This document shows, piece after piece, positions 21,604 through 32,385 of a stretch of DNA of 64,000 nucleotides. The position numbers were made by a program, and so were the translations under genes. How positions within the stretch are numbered: the first letter of the stretch is position 1; the number at the start of each line of letters is the position of its first letter. The notes below the pieces were generated by a model that made no database searches, was not told the DNA's origin, and saw only the letters and a program-made list of their open reading frames with translations. Source of the DNA: an uncultured Pelagibacteraceae bacterium. Its GTDB lineage: Bacteria > Pseudomonadota > Alphaproteobacteria > Pelagibacterales > Pelagibacteraceae. The stretch spans positions 1 to 64,000 of the forward strand of contig CACBIC010000002.1 in the NCBI GenBank assembly GCA_902539235.1. Reading direction: 5' to 3'.

Positions 21604-22905
21604 ATGTCGATAGCTGTAAAATTAAATAAGTATTTAAATAGTTTTTTTAAATTAGATTTAAAAGAAGCTGATAAAGAATTGTATAAATCAATTGAGGAAG
21701 AATTTTTAAGACAACAAAATCATATTGAACTAATTGCTTCTGAAAATATTGTTTCCAAAGCTGTGTTAGAGGCTCAAGGATCAGTGTTGACTAATAAATA
21801 TGCTGAAGGGTACCCTGGAAAAAGATATTACGGCGGATGTGAACATGTTGATATTTCTGAAAATTTAGCAATCGATAGAGCAAAAGAATTATTTAATTGC
21901 AAATTTGCTAATGTTCAACCTCATTCGGGCGCACAAGCAAATGGCGCTGTTTATTTAGCATTATTAAAACCAGGTGATACTACATTGGCTATGAGCTTAA
22001 ATTCAGGTGGTCACTTAACACATGGAGCTAAGCCAGCTCAGTCAGGAAAATGGTTTAACGCTCTTCATTACGAAGTGAATAAAGACACTGGACTTATAGA
22101 TTACGAAAGTGTTGAAAAACTTGCTATAGAAAATAAACCCAAACTTATAATTGCTGGAGGAAGTGCATATTCAAGAATTATAGATTTTAAAAAATTTAGA
22201 GAAATTTGTGATAAGGTTGGCGCTTACTTACTAGTTGATATGGCTCACTTTTCAGGATTAGTTGCTGGTGGAGCCTATCCAAATCCAACACAATATGCTG
22301 ATGTAGTAACTTCTACTACTCATAAAGTTTTAAGAGGACCAAGAGGAGGAATAATTTTAACGAACAGGGAAGATTTAATAAAAAAATTTAATAGTGCAAT
22401 ATTTCCTGGACTGCAAGGAGGTCCTTTAATGCACGTAATAGCAGCCAAAGCTGTATGTTTTAGGGAAGCTCTTTCACCAGATTTTAAAAAGTACACACAA
22501 AACGTAATTAACAATGCCAAAGTTCTCGCCAAAAAACTAAATGACAGAGGTTTTAAGATTTTTTCTGGGGGCACAGATACTCATTTAATGTTAATAGATT
22601 TAAGATCATTCGGTGTTACTGGTAAAGATGCCCAAGCTTCATTGGGAAGAGCTAATATAACTTGTAACAAAAATGGAATTCCTTTTGATAGTGAAAGTCC
22701 AATGATAACATCAGGCATAAGATTAGGGACACCGGCTTGTACGACAAGAGGTTTTGGAACTGACGAATTTAATTTAGTTGGTGATCTGATTCATAAAGTA
22801 ATAGATGGTCTAAGTAAAAATAAAGAAGATAACTCTAAAATAGAAAAAGAAGTTCAAAAAGAAATAATTGAACTTTGCTCATCTTTTCCTATATATAGTA
22901 GTTAG
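21604..22905 (+). CDS. glyA: serine hydroxymethyltransferase
   Basis: [64 protein letters not shown]. Confidence 0.98.
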   Translation: MSIAVKLNKYLNSFFKLDLKEADKELYKSIEEEFLRQQNHIELIASENIVSKAVLEAQGSVLTNKYAEGYPGKRYYGGCEHVDISENLAIDRAKELFNCKFANVQPHSGAQANGAVYLALLKPGDTTLAMSLNSGGHLTHGAKPAQSGKWFNALHYEVNKDTGLIDYESVEKLAIENKPKLIIAGGSAYSRIIDFKKFREICDKVGAYLLVDMAHFSGLVAGGAYPNPTQYADVVTSTTHKVLRGPRGGIILTNREDLIKKFNSAIFPGLQGGPLMHVIAAKAVCFREALSPDFKKYTQNVINNAKVLAKKLNDRGFKIFSGGTDTHLMLIDLRSFGVTGKDAQASLGRANITCNKNGIPFDSESPMITSGIRLGTPACTTRGFGTDEFNLVGDLIHKVIDGLSKNKEDNSKIEKEVQKEIIELCSSFPIYSS

Positions 22906-22912
22906 AATATTT

Positions 22913-23374
22913 ATGCTTTGTCCATTTTGTAGAGAAAAAGACACTTCAGTAGTTGACTCTCGTCCAACCGAGGACGGTACTGCGATTAGAAGAAGAAGGT
23001 TGTGTGGATGCGAAAGAAAAGAAAGATTTACAACATTTGAGAGAGTTCAGTTTCAAGAATTAACTGTTATCAAAGGTAATGGAAAAAGAGAGCCTTTTGA
23101 TAGAGATAAGATTTCAAAATCAATAAGAATAGCAACACGAAAAAGGCCAATTGACTCTGAAACAATAGAAAAGTTTATTTCAAAAATTGTAAGAAATTTA
23201 GAAGGACTTGGTGAAAGTGAAATTCCAACACCAACAATAGGAAAATTTATTATGGAAGGTCTTTCATCTTTAGATAAGGTTGCTTATGTACGTTTTGCCT
23301 CTGTTTACAAGAATTTTAAGGAAGCAAAAGATTTTGAGGAATTCGTAGGCAATATTGATGAAGCAAAATCATAA
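22913..23374 (+). CDS. nrdR: transcriptional repressor NrdR
   Basis: [45 protein letters not shown] zinc ribbon plus ATP-cone; start set to internal ATG. Confidence 0.96.
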   Translation: MLCPFCREKDTSVVDSRPTEDGTAIRRRRLCGCERKERFTTFERVQFQELTVIKGNGKREPFDRDKISKSIRIATRKRPIDSETIEKFISKIVRNLEGLGESEIPTPTIGKFIMEGLSSLDKVAYVRFASVYKNFKEAKDFEEFVGNIDEAKS

Positions 23375-24425
23375 TTTTTTTTCAAATTTAGCATTTAATA
23401 TAGCAGAAAGTAATGTTGGTAAGACAAATAAAAATCCATCTGTTGGATGTGTGATTGTTAAAAATAATTCTGTAATTAGTTCAGGAGTAACATCTGTAAA
23501 CGGGAGACCTCACGCAGAATATAATGCACTTAATAAAAATATTAATTTCAGAGACGCTTATATGTACGTTACCTTGGAACCGTGCACACATTATGGAATA
23601 ACGCCTCCTTGTACAAATTTAATAAAAAAAAAGAGAGTCAAAAAAGTTTATTATTGTTTTGAAGACCCAGATATTCGTACATATAAAAAGGCAAAAGTTG
23701 TTTTAAATAAAAGAATTAAAAAGATAAAAAAAATTGATAAAATAAATAAAGATTTTTATATAAGTTATTTTTTTAATAAAAAATTTAAACTTCCCTTTAT
23801 TGACGCAAAAATTGCAATATCGAAAGATTTTTTAACTATCAGCAAGAAAAACAAATGGATAACAAATGCCAGATCTAGAAAAGTTAGTCATTTAATTAGA
23901 TCAAAGTATGATTGCATAATTTCAACATCAGCTTCAATTAATAAAGATAATTCTTTATTAAATTGTAGAATAAAAGGTTTAAATAATTTTAAACCTGACC
24001 TTGTGATAATTGATAGAAAATTAAGACTTAAAAAAAACTTAGCTCTTTATAGTTTAGCGAAAAAAAGAAAAACATATTTATTTACAACATCCAACAATTC
24101 TAAACAAATATCTTTTCTAAAAAAAAGAAATATTAAAATAATTAAGTTAAATTCCTTGTTAACAAAAGATGATTTTTTTAATTTATTTAAAAAATTGTTT
24201 CAACTAGGAAAAAGAAGAATCTTAATTGAGTCAGGCTTAATATTTTTAAATCAACTCTTAAAAATGAACTTTATTAATAATCTCTACATTTTTAAGTCTA
24301 ATACTAAGCTAAGGTCAAATGGATTTAATAATAGTAAAAAAAATTTGATTAAGAATTTAAAAATTTTTAAACAGGTTAATGTTAACTTAAAGAGCGATAA
24401 ATTGCTTAAAGCTAGGATTCACTAA
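23358..24425 (+). CDS. ribD: bifunctional riboflavin deaminase/reductase
   Basis: [48 protein letters not shown]. Confidence 0.94.
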   Translation: MKQNHNFFSNLAFNIAESNVGKTNKNPSVGCVIVKNNSVISSGVTSVNGRPHAEYNALNKNINFRDAYMYVTLEPCTHYGITPPCTNLIKKKRVKKVYYCFEDPDIRTYKKAKVVLNKRIKKIKKIDKINKDFYISYFFNKKFKLPFIDAKIAISKDFLTISKKNKWITNARSRKVSHLIRSKYDCIISTSASINKDNSLLNCRIKGLNNFKPDLVIIDRKLRLKKNLALYSLAKKRKTYLFTTSNNSKQISFLKKRNIKIIKLNSLLTKDDFFNLFKKLFQLGKRRILIESGLIFLNQLLKMNFINNLYIFKSNTKLRSNGFNNSKKNLIKNLKIFKQVNVNLKSDKLLKARIH

Positions 24426-25012
24426 TGTTTAATGGAATAATTTTCAATAAAGGTACTATTAAAAGTATCAAAAAAAACAGCAAAAGTATTTTAATAGGAA
24501 TAAAGTCGAATTTAAAAATTAAAAAAGAGGAGCTTGGGTCTTCTATTAGTTGCAATGGTGTTTGTCTGACTTTATTAAAAATTGATAAGAAAATAATTTA
24601 TTTTTATATTTCAATTGAAACAATAAGGAGATCGAATTTTAGTGAAATTAAAATAGGTGACGAAGTAAATTTAGAAAAATCTTTAGTATATGGTCAAAAA
24701 ATATCAGGTCATTTCACTCAGGGTCATGTAGATACTACTGCTAAAGTTAAAAAAATTTTATTAATAGATAATTCATGGATTTTAAAACTTGAATTTAAAA
24801 ATAGAAAATTAATAAAACATTTAGAGGAAAAAGCCTCTATATCGATTAACGGTGTTTCTTTAACAATTTCTAAAATCTTTAAAAAAAATATTATTTTGAA
24901 TATAATACCACATACACTTAAACTTACTAATTTAAAAAATTTAAGATTAAATGATACAGTAAATGTCGAGTTAGATATATTTGGTAAATATATTTATAAA
25001 TACACAAAATAA
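24425..25012 (+). CDS. ribE: riboflavin synthase alpha subunit
   Basis: [50 protein letters not shown]. Confidence 0.94.
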   Translation: MFNGIIFNKGTIKSIKKNSKSILIGIKSNLKIKKEELGSSISCNGVCLTLLKIDKKIIYFYISIETIRRSNFSEIKIGDEVNLEKSLVYGQKISGHFTQGHVDTTAKVKKILLIDNSWILKLEFKNRKLIKHLEEKASISINGVSLTISKIFKKNIILNIIPHTLKLTNLKNLRLNDTVNVELDIFGKYIYKYTK

Positions 25013-25013
25013 G

Positions 25014-26063
25014 ATGCCAAAAAATATTTTTTCAAATATTACATCAATTATAAAAGATGCAAAAAAAGGGAGAATGTTTATTTTAGTTGATGATAAAGAT
25101 AGAGAAAATGAGGGAGATTTAATAATACCAGGTTCTAAATGTAATTCTCAAAGTATTAATTTTATGGCTAAGCATGGAAGAGGATTAATATGTTTGGCAT
25201 TAACAAAGCAGCAAATTGAAAAACTTAAGCTCCCATTAATGTCTCGAACAAATAAATCAAGAATGCAAACCGCCTTTACAATTTCTATAGAAGCAAGAGA
25301 GGGTATAACTACTGGAATTTCAGCATACGATAGAGCAAAAACAATCAATATTGCTATAAAAAAAAGTGTAAAAAAAAGTGACATAGTTTCTCCAGGGCAT
25401 GTATTCCCATTAGTTGCTAGGTCAGGAGGAGTTTTAGAGAGAGCAGGACATACTGAAGCTTCTGTAGATATATCTAAACTAGCAAAAATAAACCCCAGCG
25501 CTGTTATTTGTGAAGTAATGAATGAAGATGGAAGAATGGCTAGATTAAAAGATCTTCAAAAATTTTCTATTAAACATAAAATAAAAATCGCATCAATTGA
25601 AGATCTCATCGCTTATAGACTGAGGAATGAAAAGTTAATTATAAAATCTTATGTAAAAAAATCTAAAATTAAAGATTCTGAATTTATTATCTATGAAAAT
25701 AAACTAAATAATTCAAAAAATTACGTTATAAAAAAAGGTAATTTTTCTAAAAGTAAATCAATTCGTGTTAGAGTTATTTCTATAAATATCAAAAATTCAA
25801 AATTAATATTGAAGAATTTACTTGTTAAAAAATCTCTAAAATATCTTATGAAGTTTAAAAACTTTGTATTAGTTATAATAAACAAAGAAGAAAAAGAAAA
25901 AAATGAGAAGGAAAATCTTACTTTAAGATACTATGGAATTGGCGCACAAATTATTAAGGATTTAAAAGTAAAAAAAATGATATTAGTTACAAGAACAAGA
26001 AAAAAAATTATTGGCCTAGAAGGATTTGGTTTAAAAATAATAAAACAAGAAATAATTAAATGA
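25014..26063 (+). CDS. ribB: 3,4-dihydroxy-2-butanone 4-phosphate synthase fused to a GTP cyclohydrolase II-like domain that appears degenerate
   Basis: DDKDRENEGDLIIPG, HGRGLICLAL, GHVFPLVARSGGVLERAGHTEASVDI; C-terminal part keeps the RYYGIGAQII-type segment but not the GCHII Zn/Cys motifs. Confidence 0.93.
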   Translation: MPKNIFSNITSIIKDAKKGRMFILVDDKDRENEGDLIIPGSKCNSQSINFMAKHGRGLICLALTKQQIEKLKLPLMSRTNKSRMQTAFTISIEAREGITTGISAYDRAKTINIAIKKSVKKSDIVSPGHVFPLVARSGGVLERAGHTEASVDISKLAKINPSAVICEVMNEDGRMARLKDLQKFSIKHKIKIASIEDLIAYRLRNEKLIIKSYVKKSKIKDSEFIIYENKLNNSKNYVIKKGNFSKSKSIRVRVISINIKNSKLILKNLLVKKSLKYLMKFKNFVLVIINKEEKEKNEKENLTLRYYGIGAQIIKDLKVKKMILVTRTRKKIIGLEGFGLKIIKQEIIK

Positions 26064-26476
26064 AAAAGAAAAAAATTTTAATTGTTGTATCTAGATATAA
26101 TGAATCGATAACTAAAGGTTTAGAAAAAAATGCTATAGATCATCTTTCTCAACATAGCGGTTTTGAGAAATACCTTACCGAAGCTCCAGGAGCATTTGAA
26201 ATCCCTTTTATTATTGAGAAATATATTAAAAAATATGATGGAGTTATTGCCCTTGGTTGTATTATTAAAGGAGAAACTAATAATTTTGAATTAATTTCGC
26301 AATCTGTCACCAATGCTTTAATCAATTTATCGATCAGACATAAAAAACCCGTAGGAAATGGAATCATTACATGCTTTAATGATAAACAAGCTAGTGATAG
26401 AAAAAAAAAGGGGGCAGAGGCTGCTGCTGCTGTTGTTAATTTTTTTAATGGGATTACTCCCTTTAAGTTGGATTAA
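26060..26476 (+). CDS. ribH: 6,7-dimethyl-8-ribityllumazine synthase
   Basis: VVSRYNESIT, TEAPGAFEIPF, GVIALGCIIKGETNNFE, GNGIITCFNDKQA. Confidence 0.95.
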   Translation: MKKKKILIVVSRYNESITKGLEKNAIDHLSQHSGFEKYLTEAPGAFEIPFIIEKYIKKYDGVIALGCIIKGETNNFELISQSVTNALINLSIRHKKPVGNGIITCFNDKQASDRKKKGAEAAAAVVNFFNGITPFKLD

Positions 26477-26878
26477 ATGTCTCAGAAGATAAATAAGAAC
26501 TCATTACCTAGAGTAAAAATAGTACAAAAAATTTATAATTTATTAATGAATCCTAATACTCAAGTGGAGTATCCTAAAAGCCAGTACAAAAAATTTATTA
26601 AAGATGTTGTTGAGGGAACTTTGGAAAGGTCTGAATTGATCGAGAGTACTATTAATGAGCATTTAAATAGTGACATAGATTTAAAAAAAACTGATAAATT
26701 ACTCAAAATTGTACTTTTTGCTGCAGTATTTGAGCTTTTGTTTAAGCACAATAATCCTAAGAAAGTAATCATAAGTGAGTATGTTTTAGCATCAGAATAT
26801 TTTTTAGAAAAAGTTCAAATTGGTTATTTAAACGCAATTTTAGATAAAATATCCAAAGTTATTAGAAAAGATGAGTAA
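26477..26878 (+). CDS. nusB: transcription antitermination factor NusB
   Basis: Follows ribH; DKLLKIVLFAAVFELL, KKVIISEYVLASEYF, GYLNAILDKIS. Confidence 0.9.
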   Translation: MSQKINKNSLPRVKIVQKIYNLLMNPNTQVEYPKSQYKKFIKDVVEGTLERSELIESTINEHLNSDIDLKKTDKLLKIVLFAAVFELLFKHNNPKKVIISEYVLASEYFLEKVQIGYLNAILDKISKVIRKDE

Positions 26879-26947
26879 AAAATTACTGAATTTATTAACT
26901 TTAGCTTGCGTTTTTTATACTTTTTTGGCATTTATCCGCTTATTATA

Positions 26948-29053
26948 ATGAGTAATTATTTAGAACTTCTATACTTAATTTCGTTTACTGGGATACTAGC
27001 CGTAGCCTATAGTTATCTTTTGTCTGGTCAAATCATATCATCAAATCCGGGTAACTCTAGAATGCAGGAAATTGCTGAAGCGATCCAAATAGGAGCCAAA
27101 GCTTATTTAAATAGACAATATAAAACTATTGCTATTGTGGGAATAATTGTCCTAGCAATAGTAACATACTTTTTTAATTATCTAGTTGGATTAGGTTACT
27201 TTATAGGAGCGTTTCTTTCTGGAGTAGCTGGTTATGTTGGAATGTTAATTTCAGTAAAAGCAAATGTTAGAACCGCAGAAGCTTCAAGACAGAGTTTACA
27301 ATCAGGATTAACAATAGCTTTTAAATCCGGAGCAATAACAGGTCTATTAGTTGCTGGTTTGGCTTTATTGGCAATTACAATTTATTATATAATTTTAATT
27401 AATTTTAATGTAAATAGCAGGGAAATCATTAATGCCTTAGTTGCCCTTGGATTCGGAGCATCTCTTATTTCAATTTTTGCTAGACTCGGTGGCGGTATTT
27501 TTACAAAAGGAGCTGATGTTGGTGCCGACTTAGTTGGAAAAGTTGAAGCAGGAATTCCAGAAGATGATCCACGAAACCCAGCAGTTATAGCCGACAACGT
27601 AGGTGATAATGTAGGTGATTGTGCTGGTATGGCTGCTGATTTATTTGAAACATATGCAGTTACAATAGTAGCGACAATGGTCTTAGCATCAATTTTTTCT
27701 CCTCAAGATTATAATCTAATGATTTATCCACTAGCTATTGGTGGTGCATGTATTATTACATCAATAATTGGAACTTGGTTTGTAAAACTAGGAAAAACCA
27801 AAAGTATAATGGGTGCCTTGTATAAAGGGTTCATAGTTACGGCGATTACATCTTTGATAATCATGTATCCAATAACAGACTCTATAGTTGGATTAAAATC
27901 TACCTACAACAATAATGCAGGAGCGATATTTACAGGCTTAAATCTTTATATTTGTGGAGTTGTAGGATTTATAATTACTGGATTATTAATTTGGGTTACA
28001 GAATATTATACAGGAACAAATTATAGGCCAGTTAGAACCGTTGCTAAATCTTCAACAACAGGACATGGTACAAATGTTATTCAAGGGTTAGCTATATCCA
28101 TGGAAGCTACAGCTGTACCAGCTTTAATAATTGTAGCAGGTATTCTATACACTAATAGTTTAGCCGGTTTGTATGGTATTGCCATTGCCGTAACAGCGAT
28201 GTTAGCTTTAACTGGGATGGTTGTTGCTCTAGATGCGTATGGACCTGTAACTGACAATGCAGGGGGAATCGCGGAAATGTCAAAGTTACCGAAAAATGTT
28301 AGAAAGACTACCGATGCATTAGATGCAGTAGGTAATACAACTAAAGCCGTAACAAAAGGTTACGCAATAGGTTCAGCTGGTTTAGGCGCACTTGTCCTTT
28401 TTGCTGCGTATACGGAAGATATTAAATATTTTTCTGGAGTATCCGGCTCTGCTCTTGAAGGTGTTGATGTAACTTTTGATTTATCAAACCCATTCGTGGT
28501 TGCTGGTTTATTAATTGGTGGTATGTTGCCATATCTATTTGGATCAATGGGTATGCAAGCAGTTGGTAGAGCTGGTGGGGCAGTTGTTATTGAAGTTAGA
28601 AGGCAATTTAAAAAAATACCAGGTATTATGAAAGGAAAAAGAAAACCCGATTATGGAAAATTAGTTGATTTATTAACTAAAGCTGCCATTAAAGAAATGA
28701 TAATACCATCTCTCTTACCAGTTTTGTCACCTATAATTCTTTATTTTGTAATTTTGCAAATAGGTGGATTGGAAGCAGCGTTATCTTCTTTGGGCGCAAT
28801 GTTGTTAGGTGTAATCATTACAGGTTTGTTTGTTGCAGTATCAATGACTGCTGGAGGTGGAGCTTGGGATAATGCTAAAAAATATATTGAAGATGGAAAC
28901 TTTGGTGGTAAAGGATCGGAAGCACATAAATCTGCTGTTACAGGTGATACTGTAGGTGATCCATATAAAGATACAGCTGGTCCTGCTGTAAATCCGATGA
29001 TAAAAATAACTAATATAGTAGCTCTTTTATTACTAGCAGTAATAGCTCACTAA
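26948..29053 (+). CDS. hppA: membrane-bound proton-translocating pyrophosphatase (GNTTKA signature suggests K+-independent type)
   Basis: [57 protein letters not shown]; start set to ATG at 26948. Confidence 0.97.
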   Translation: MSNYLELLYLISFTGILAVAYSYLLSGQIISSNPGNSRMQEIAEAIQIGAKAYLNRQYKTIAIVGIIVLAIVTYFFNYLVGLGYFIGAFLSGVAGYVGMLISVKANVRTAEASRQSLQSGLTIAFKSGAITGLLVAGLALLAITIYYIILINFNVNSREIINALVALGFGASLISIFARLGGGIFTKGADVGADLVGKVEAGIPEDDPRNPAVIADNVGDNVGDCAGMAADLFETYAVTIVATMVLASIFSPQDYNLMIYPLAIGGACIITSIIGTWFVKLGKTKSIMGALYKGFIVTAITSLIIMYPITDSIVGLKSTYNNNAGAIFTGLNLYICGVVGFIITGLLIWVTEYYTGTNYRPVRTVAKSSTTGHGTNVIQGLAISMEATAVPALIIVAGILYTNSLAGLYGIAIAVTAMLALTGMVVALDAYGPVTDNAGGIAEMSKLPKNVRKTTDALDAVGNTTKAVTKGYAIGSAGLGALVLFAAYTEDIKYFSGVSGSALEGVDVTFDLSNPFVVAGLLIGGMLPYLFGSMGMQAVGRAGGAVVIEVRRQFKKIPGIMKGKRKPDYGKLVDLLTKAAIKEMIIPSLLPVLSPIILYFVILQIGGLEAALSSLGAMLLGVIITGLFVAVSMTAGGGAWDNAKKYIEDGNFGGKGSEAHKSAVTGDTVGDPYKDTAGPAVNPMIKITNIVALLLLAVIAH

Positions 29054-29521
29054 CTATTTTCGGTTGGAATACATTTTTTGTTTAACACTTTGTAGGAATT
29101 TTTGAACAAAGCTTTTCTCAGACAGTTCATTTTCAGTTATTTTTTCGGAAAATTCTAACTTTTTTATATCTTCTTTATTTAAGAATTTCTTTTTATTTAG
29201 CACTCCATATCTATCAAAATGTAAAACTAAAATATTGTTTTCTTTTAAAATATGTCTACCTAATTTATGATATTTTCCTTTAGACAGTATTCTCTCAAGA
29301 TATATCCACGAATCATCGATCTCATCTTCTTTTATATGGGGTCTACCCATTATTTTAATAACGTCATTTTTATTAGATTCATTTAAGACAAGTTTTTTTG
29401 ATCTATTTTCTAAGAAAATAATACCATGTGTTTTTAAAGGCTCTTGTAATTTGCAACCTATTAAAATAATAAAAATTAATAAATAGAATATATTATTATG
29501 AAATTTTTTAATAAAAGCCAT
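29054..29521 (-). CDS. bamE: outer membrane assembly lipoprotein, BamE/SmpA-OmlA family
   Basis: Lipobox LIIFIILIGC, NESNKNDVIKIMGRPH..., DDSWIYLE. Confidence 0.78.
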   Translation of the reverse strand: MAFIKKFHNNIFYLLIFIILIGCKLQEPLKTHGIIFLENRSKKLVLNESNKNDVIKIMGRPHIKEDEIDDSWIYLERILSKGKYHKLGRHILKENNILVLHFDRYGVLNKKKFLNKEDIKKLEFSEKITENELSEKSFVQKFLQSVKQKMYSNRK

Positions 29522-29992
29522 AAACTAGAACTTTATAATACATTATTAAATTTGTCTCGAAATATTTTTTTTTATAAAAAATTACAATTAAAAGACTCTT
29601 TTGAAACTAGAATTTATTTAATGTTTTTTCATTATTCTATTATTTTATTAATTTTAAAGAAAAAAAGTGTCAAATATGATCAAAAAAGCTACGACGATCT
29701 ATTTGATAGCATTGAAAATAATCTTAGAGAACTAGGTTTTGGAGATGTTTCGGTAAACAAAAAAATGAAAGATCTTAATAAAATATTTTATGATGTACTG
29801 CTTAAATTAAATATTGGAAAAGATAACTTTGAAATTAATGAGAAACTTATTTTAAAGTATTTCGATTACCTTGATTTTAAAAATACTGAAAAAATAAAGG
29901 ATTTTAGTGAATATTTTACCAATTTTTATGAATTTTGCTTTGATAAACCATCAGATATTATGATAGAAGAAGCCATTAACTTTAAAAATTGA
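29498..29992 (+). CDS. ubiquinol-cytochrome c chaperone family protein
   Basis: Size and position between bamE and rpmF; sequence pattern [37 protein letters not shown]. Confidence 0.78.
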   Translation: MKFFNKSHKLELYNTLLNLSRNIFFYKKLQLKDSFETRIYLMFFHYSIILLILKKKSVKYDQKSYDDLFDSIENNLRELGFGDVSVNKKMKDLNKIFYDVLLKLNIGKDNFEINEKLILKYFDYLDFKNTEKIKDFSEYFTNFYEFCFDKPSDIMIEEAINFKN

Positions 29993-29994
29993 TT

Positions 29995-30168
29995 ATGGCA
30001 GTACCTAAACGAAAAACCTCAATTTCAAAAAAAAAAATGAGAAGATCTCATCATAAAATAAATTCTGTCAATGTGGTTGAAGATAAAAAATCTGGTGAAT
30101 ATAAACTCTCACATCATATAGATCTTAAGACCGGTTATTACAACGGTAAAAAAATTTTAGATATTTAA
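29995..30168 (+). CDS. rpmF: 50S ribosomal protein L32
   Basis: 57-aa ORF absent from the supplied track: [57 protein letters not shown]. Confidence 0.95.
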   Translation: MAVPKRKTSISKKKMRRSHHKINSVNVVEDKKSGEYKLSHHIDLKTGYYNGKKILDI

Positions 30169-30177
30169 CTATTTATC

Positions 30178-31218
30178 ATGATAAAGAAAATTACTATTGC
30201 AATTGATGCAATGGGTGGTGAAAATGCTCCAGAAAAAACTATTGAGGGTGTAAAATTATTTCTAAAAAATAATCAAACACATGATGATTTTATTATCAAT
30301 TTATTTGGAGATAAAAAAAGAATTGAAGAGAAATTAGAAAAAGAAAATATCGACAGGACCAATTTAAAGATAACACATACCGACTCGGTTGTAGCTGACG
30401 ATGAGACTCCTTTAACAGCTATAAAGAATTCTAAAAATACAAGTATGTGGAATTGTATAAGCTCACAAGTTAATGGGGATTCTGATATAAGTCTATCAGC
30501 TGGTAATACTGGTGTGTTATTAGTAGTTTCTAGAATGATACTTAAAATGATGGATGATGTTAGTAAACCTGCTCTGGCAGGTTTGTGGCCAAATAATAAG
30601 AATACAAACGTTGTCTTAGATTTAGGAGCTAATATTGAATGTGACGAAGATAACTTTGTAGATTTTGCAGAATTAGGTTCCGCTCTATATAAATCTTTAT
30701 TTCCAGATGAAAATCCAAAAGTATCATTATTAAATATAGGCTCTGAAGAAATAAAAGGAACAGAAATTCTTAAAAAAGCTTTTAAAAAACTAACTAGATT
30801 AAGTAATGAAAATAATTTTACATTTAATGGTTATATTGAAGGAAATGAAATTATGAAAGGTGATTCAAATGTTATTGTAACTGATGGTTTTACTGGTAAT
30901 ATAGCTTTGAAAACAGCTGAGGGAACAGCGAAATTCATCACAGATAATCTCAAAAAATCATTAACTAAAAATTTATTCACTAAAATTTCTTTAGTTTTTT
31001 CGTATTTTTCACTAAAAAAATTTAAAGAAAGACTAGACCCTAGAAAATATAATGGTGCAATTTTTTTAGGTTTAAACGGACCGGTTGTAAAAAGTCATGG
31101 GGGAACTGATAGTCTTGGTTTTTATTATTCCATTGATTTGTGTTATAAAATAGTAAAAGGTAACTTAATAAAAGAGATCAAAAAAAACTTAAGTCATCTA
31201 AATAGTGACCAGGAATAA
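30178..31218 (+). CDS. plsX: phosphate acyltransferase
   Basis: TIAIDAMGGENAPEKTIEG, DISLSAGNTGVLLV, VTDGFTGNIALKTAEG. Confidence 0.97.
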   Translation: MIKKITIAIDAMGGENAPEKTIEGVKLFLKNNQTHDDFIINLFGDKKRIEEKLEKENIDRTNLKITHTDSVVADDETPLTAIKNSKNTSMWNCISSQVNGDSDISLSAGNTGVLLVVSRMILKMMDDVSKPALAGLWPNNKNTNVVLDLGANIECDEDNFVDFAELGSALYKSLFPDENPKVSLLNIGSEEIKGTEILKKAFKKLTRLSNENNFTFNGYIEGNEIMKGDSNVIVTDGFTGNIALKTAEGTAKFITDNLKKSLTKNLFTKISLVFSYFSLKKFKERLDPRKYNGAIFLGLNGPVVKSHGGTDSLGFYYSIDLCYKIVKGNLIKEIKKNLSHLNSDQE

Positions 31219-31498
31219 TTATAATAAAAAAGATTTATCAGATTTTTTAAGTGAAAAAAAAGGTTACTCCTCTCTTTTTTCACAAAAAATAGTAGACGAT
31301 TTAATCCATGTAATTTGCCAAAATTTAGTATTAGGCGATATTACCCTTAAAAACTTGGGTGTTTTCAAAATAATTCAAAAAAATGAACGGTTAGGACGGA
31401 ATCCCAAAACAAAAAAAACATATATTATTAATAAAAGAAAATCCCTAAGTTTTACTTGTTCAAAATCATTTTTAAAAACAGTTAATAAAGATGGATAA
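31205..31498 (+). CDS. ihfA: integration host factor alpha / HU-family DNA-binding protein
   Basis: GDITLKNLGVFKIIQKNERLGRNPKTKKTYIINKRKSLSF. Confidence 0.88.
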   Translation: MTRNNYNKKDLSDFLSEKKGYSSLFSQKIVDDLIHVICQNLVLGDITLKNLGVFKIIQKNERLGRNPKTKKTYIINKRKSLSFTCSKSFLKTVNKDG

Positions 31499-31871
31499 AC
31501 TAATATCTATTAGTCAGCTTTCTTATAAATTAAACTTAATTAGTCCAAATAATAAAAAACCAAAAAATTATATATTAAGGTATTGGGAAAAGGAATTTAA
31601 ACAGATAAAACCTAAGATTATCAATAGAAGGCGGTATTATTCAATTAAGCAATTTGAATTAATAAAATTAGTTCATTTTTTACTAAAAAATAAAGGAATG
31701 ACTATAAATGGTGTAAAAAAAATACTTAATACAGATATAAATAAACTTGACGATTATAATTCTTATAGTTTAAAAGCTGATTATTATAAAAATAATCTAA
31801 AAGACAAAAGCAAAAAACTGTTAAATAAAATAAAGAATTTAAAAAAATATGGCAAAAAAATCACATATTAA
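31491..31871 (+). CDS. MerR family transcriptional regulator
   Basis: ILRYWEKEFKQIKPKIINRRRYYSIKQFELI, position after ihfA. Confidence 0.9.
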   Translation: MDKLISISQLSYKLNLISPNNKKPKNYILRYWEKEFKQIKPKIINRRRYYSIKQFELIKLVHFLLKNKGMTINGVKKILNTDINKLDDYNSYSLKADYYKNNLKDKSKKLLNKIKNLKKYGKKITY

Positions 31872-32040
31872 AGTTAGAATGGTTCCGGAAAGTAATCCTG
31901 ATAGTAAATTTATTTATTATGCAAAAAAACCCACTAAAGGCGAAAAGGCTAAAGATAAATTGAAGCTAAAAAAGTATAATCCAAATACTAGAAAACACGA
32001 GTTTTTTGTAGAAAAAAAACTTCCTCCACACAGCAAATAA
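31849..32040 (+). CDS. rpmG: 50S ribosomal protein L33
   Basis: MAKKSHIKVRMVPESNPDSKFIYYAKKPTKGEKAKDKLKLKKYNPNTRKHEFFVEKKL. Confidence 0.95.
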   Translation: MAKKSHIKVRMVPESNPDSKFIYYAKKPTKGEKAKDKLKLKKYNPNTRKHEFFVEKKLPPHSK

Positions 32041-32049
32041 GATTAAAAT

Positions 32050-32331
32050 TTATTTTTTTTTAAAATTTCTAAACTCATAATCAATATAAGCCTTTATCAT
32101 ACTTTTCCATATTGACTCAGTTATTTTGGGATCTATATTTTTACGTCTTGATTTTTTATTTATATTTTTAAGAATAATTTTGATCCTTTTTTTGTCTACA
32201 ATATCTTTTTTGTATTTCTTATTTTTCAATACTTTATCAACTAATAAAGTTCTTTTTTTTACAAGATTCAAAAAATAATTATCTAATTGGTCTAATTTTT
32301 TCCTTATCTTAAGTATATTTTTATTTACCAT
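32050..32331 (-). CDS. chorismate mutase (AroQ type)
   Basis: IRKKLDQLDNYFLNLVKKRTLLVDKVLKNK pattern, ~93 aa helical protein. Confidence 0.8.
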   Translation of the reverse strand: MVNKNILKIRKKLDQLDNYFLNLVKKRTLLVDKVLKNKKYKKDIVDKKRIKIILKNINKKSRRKNIDPKITESIWKSMIKAYIDYEFRNFKKK

Positions 32332-32385
32332 AGCGACATTATTAAATTATAGATTTGTAAAAATATATATATATTAAAAGAATTA

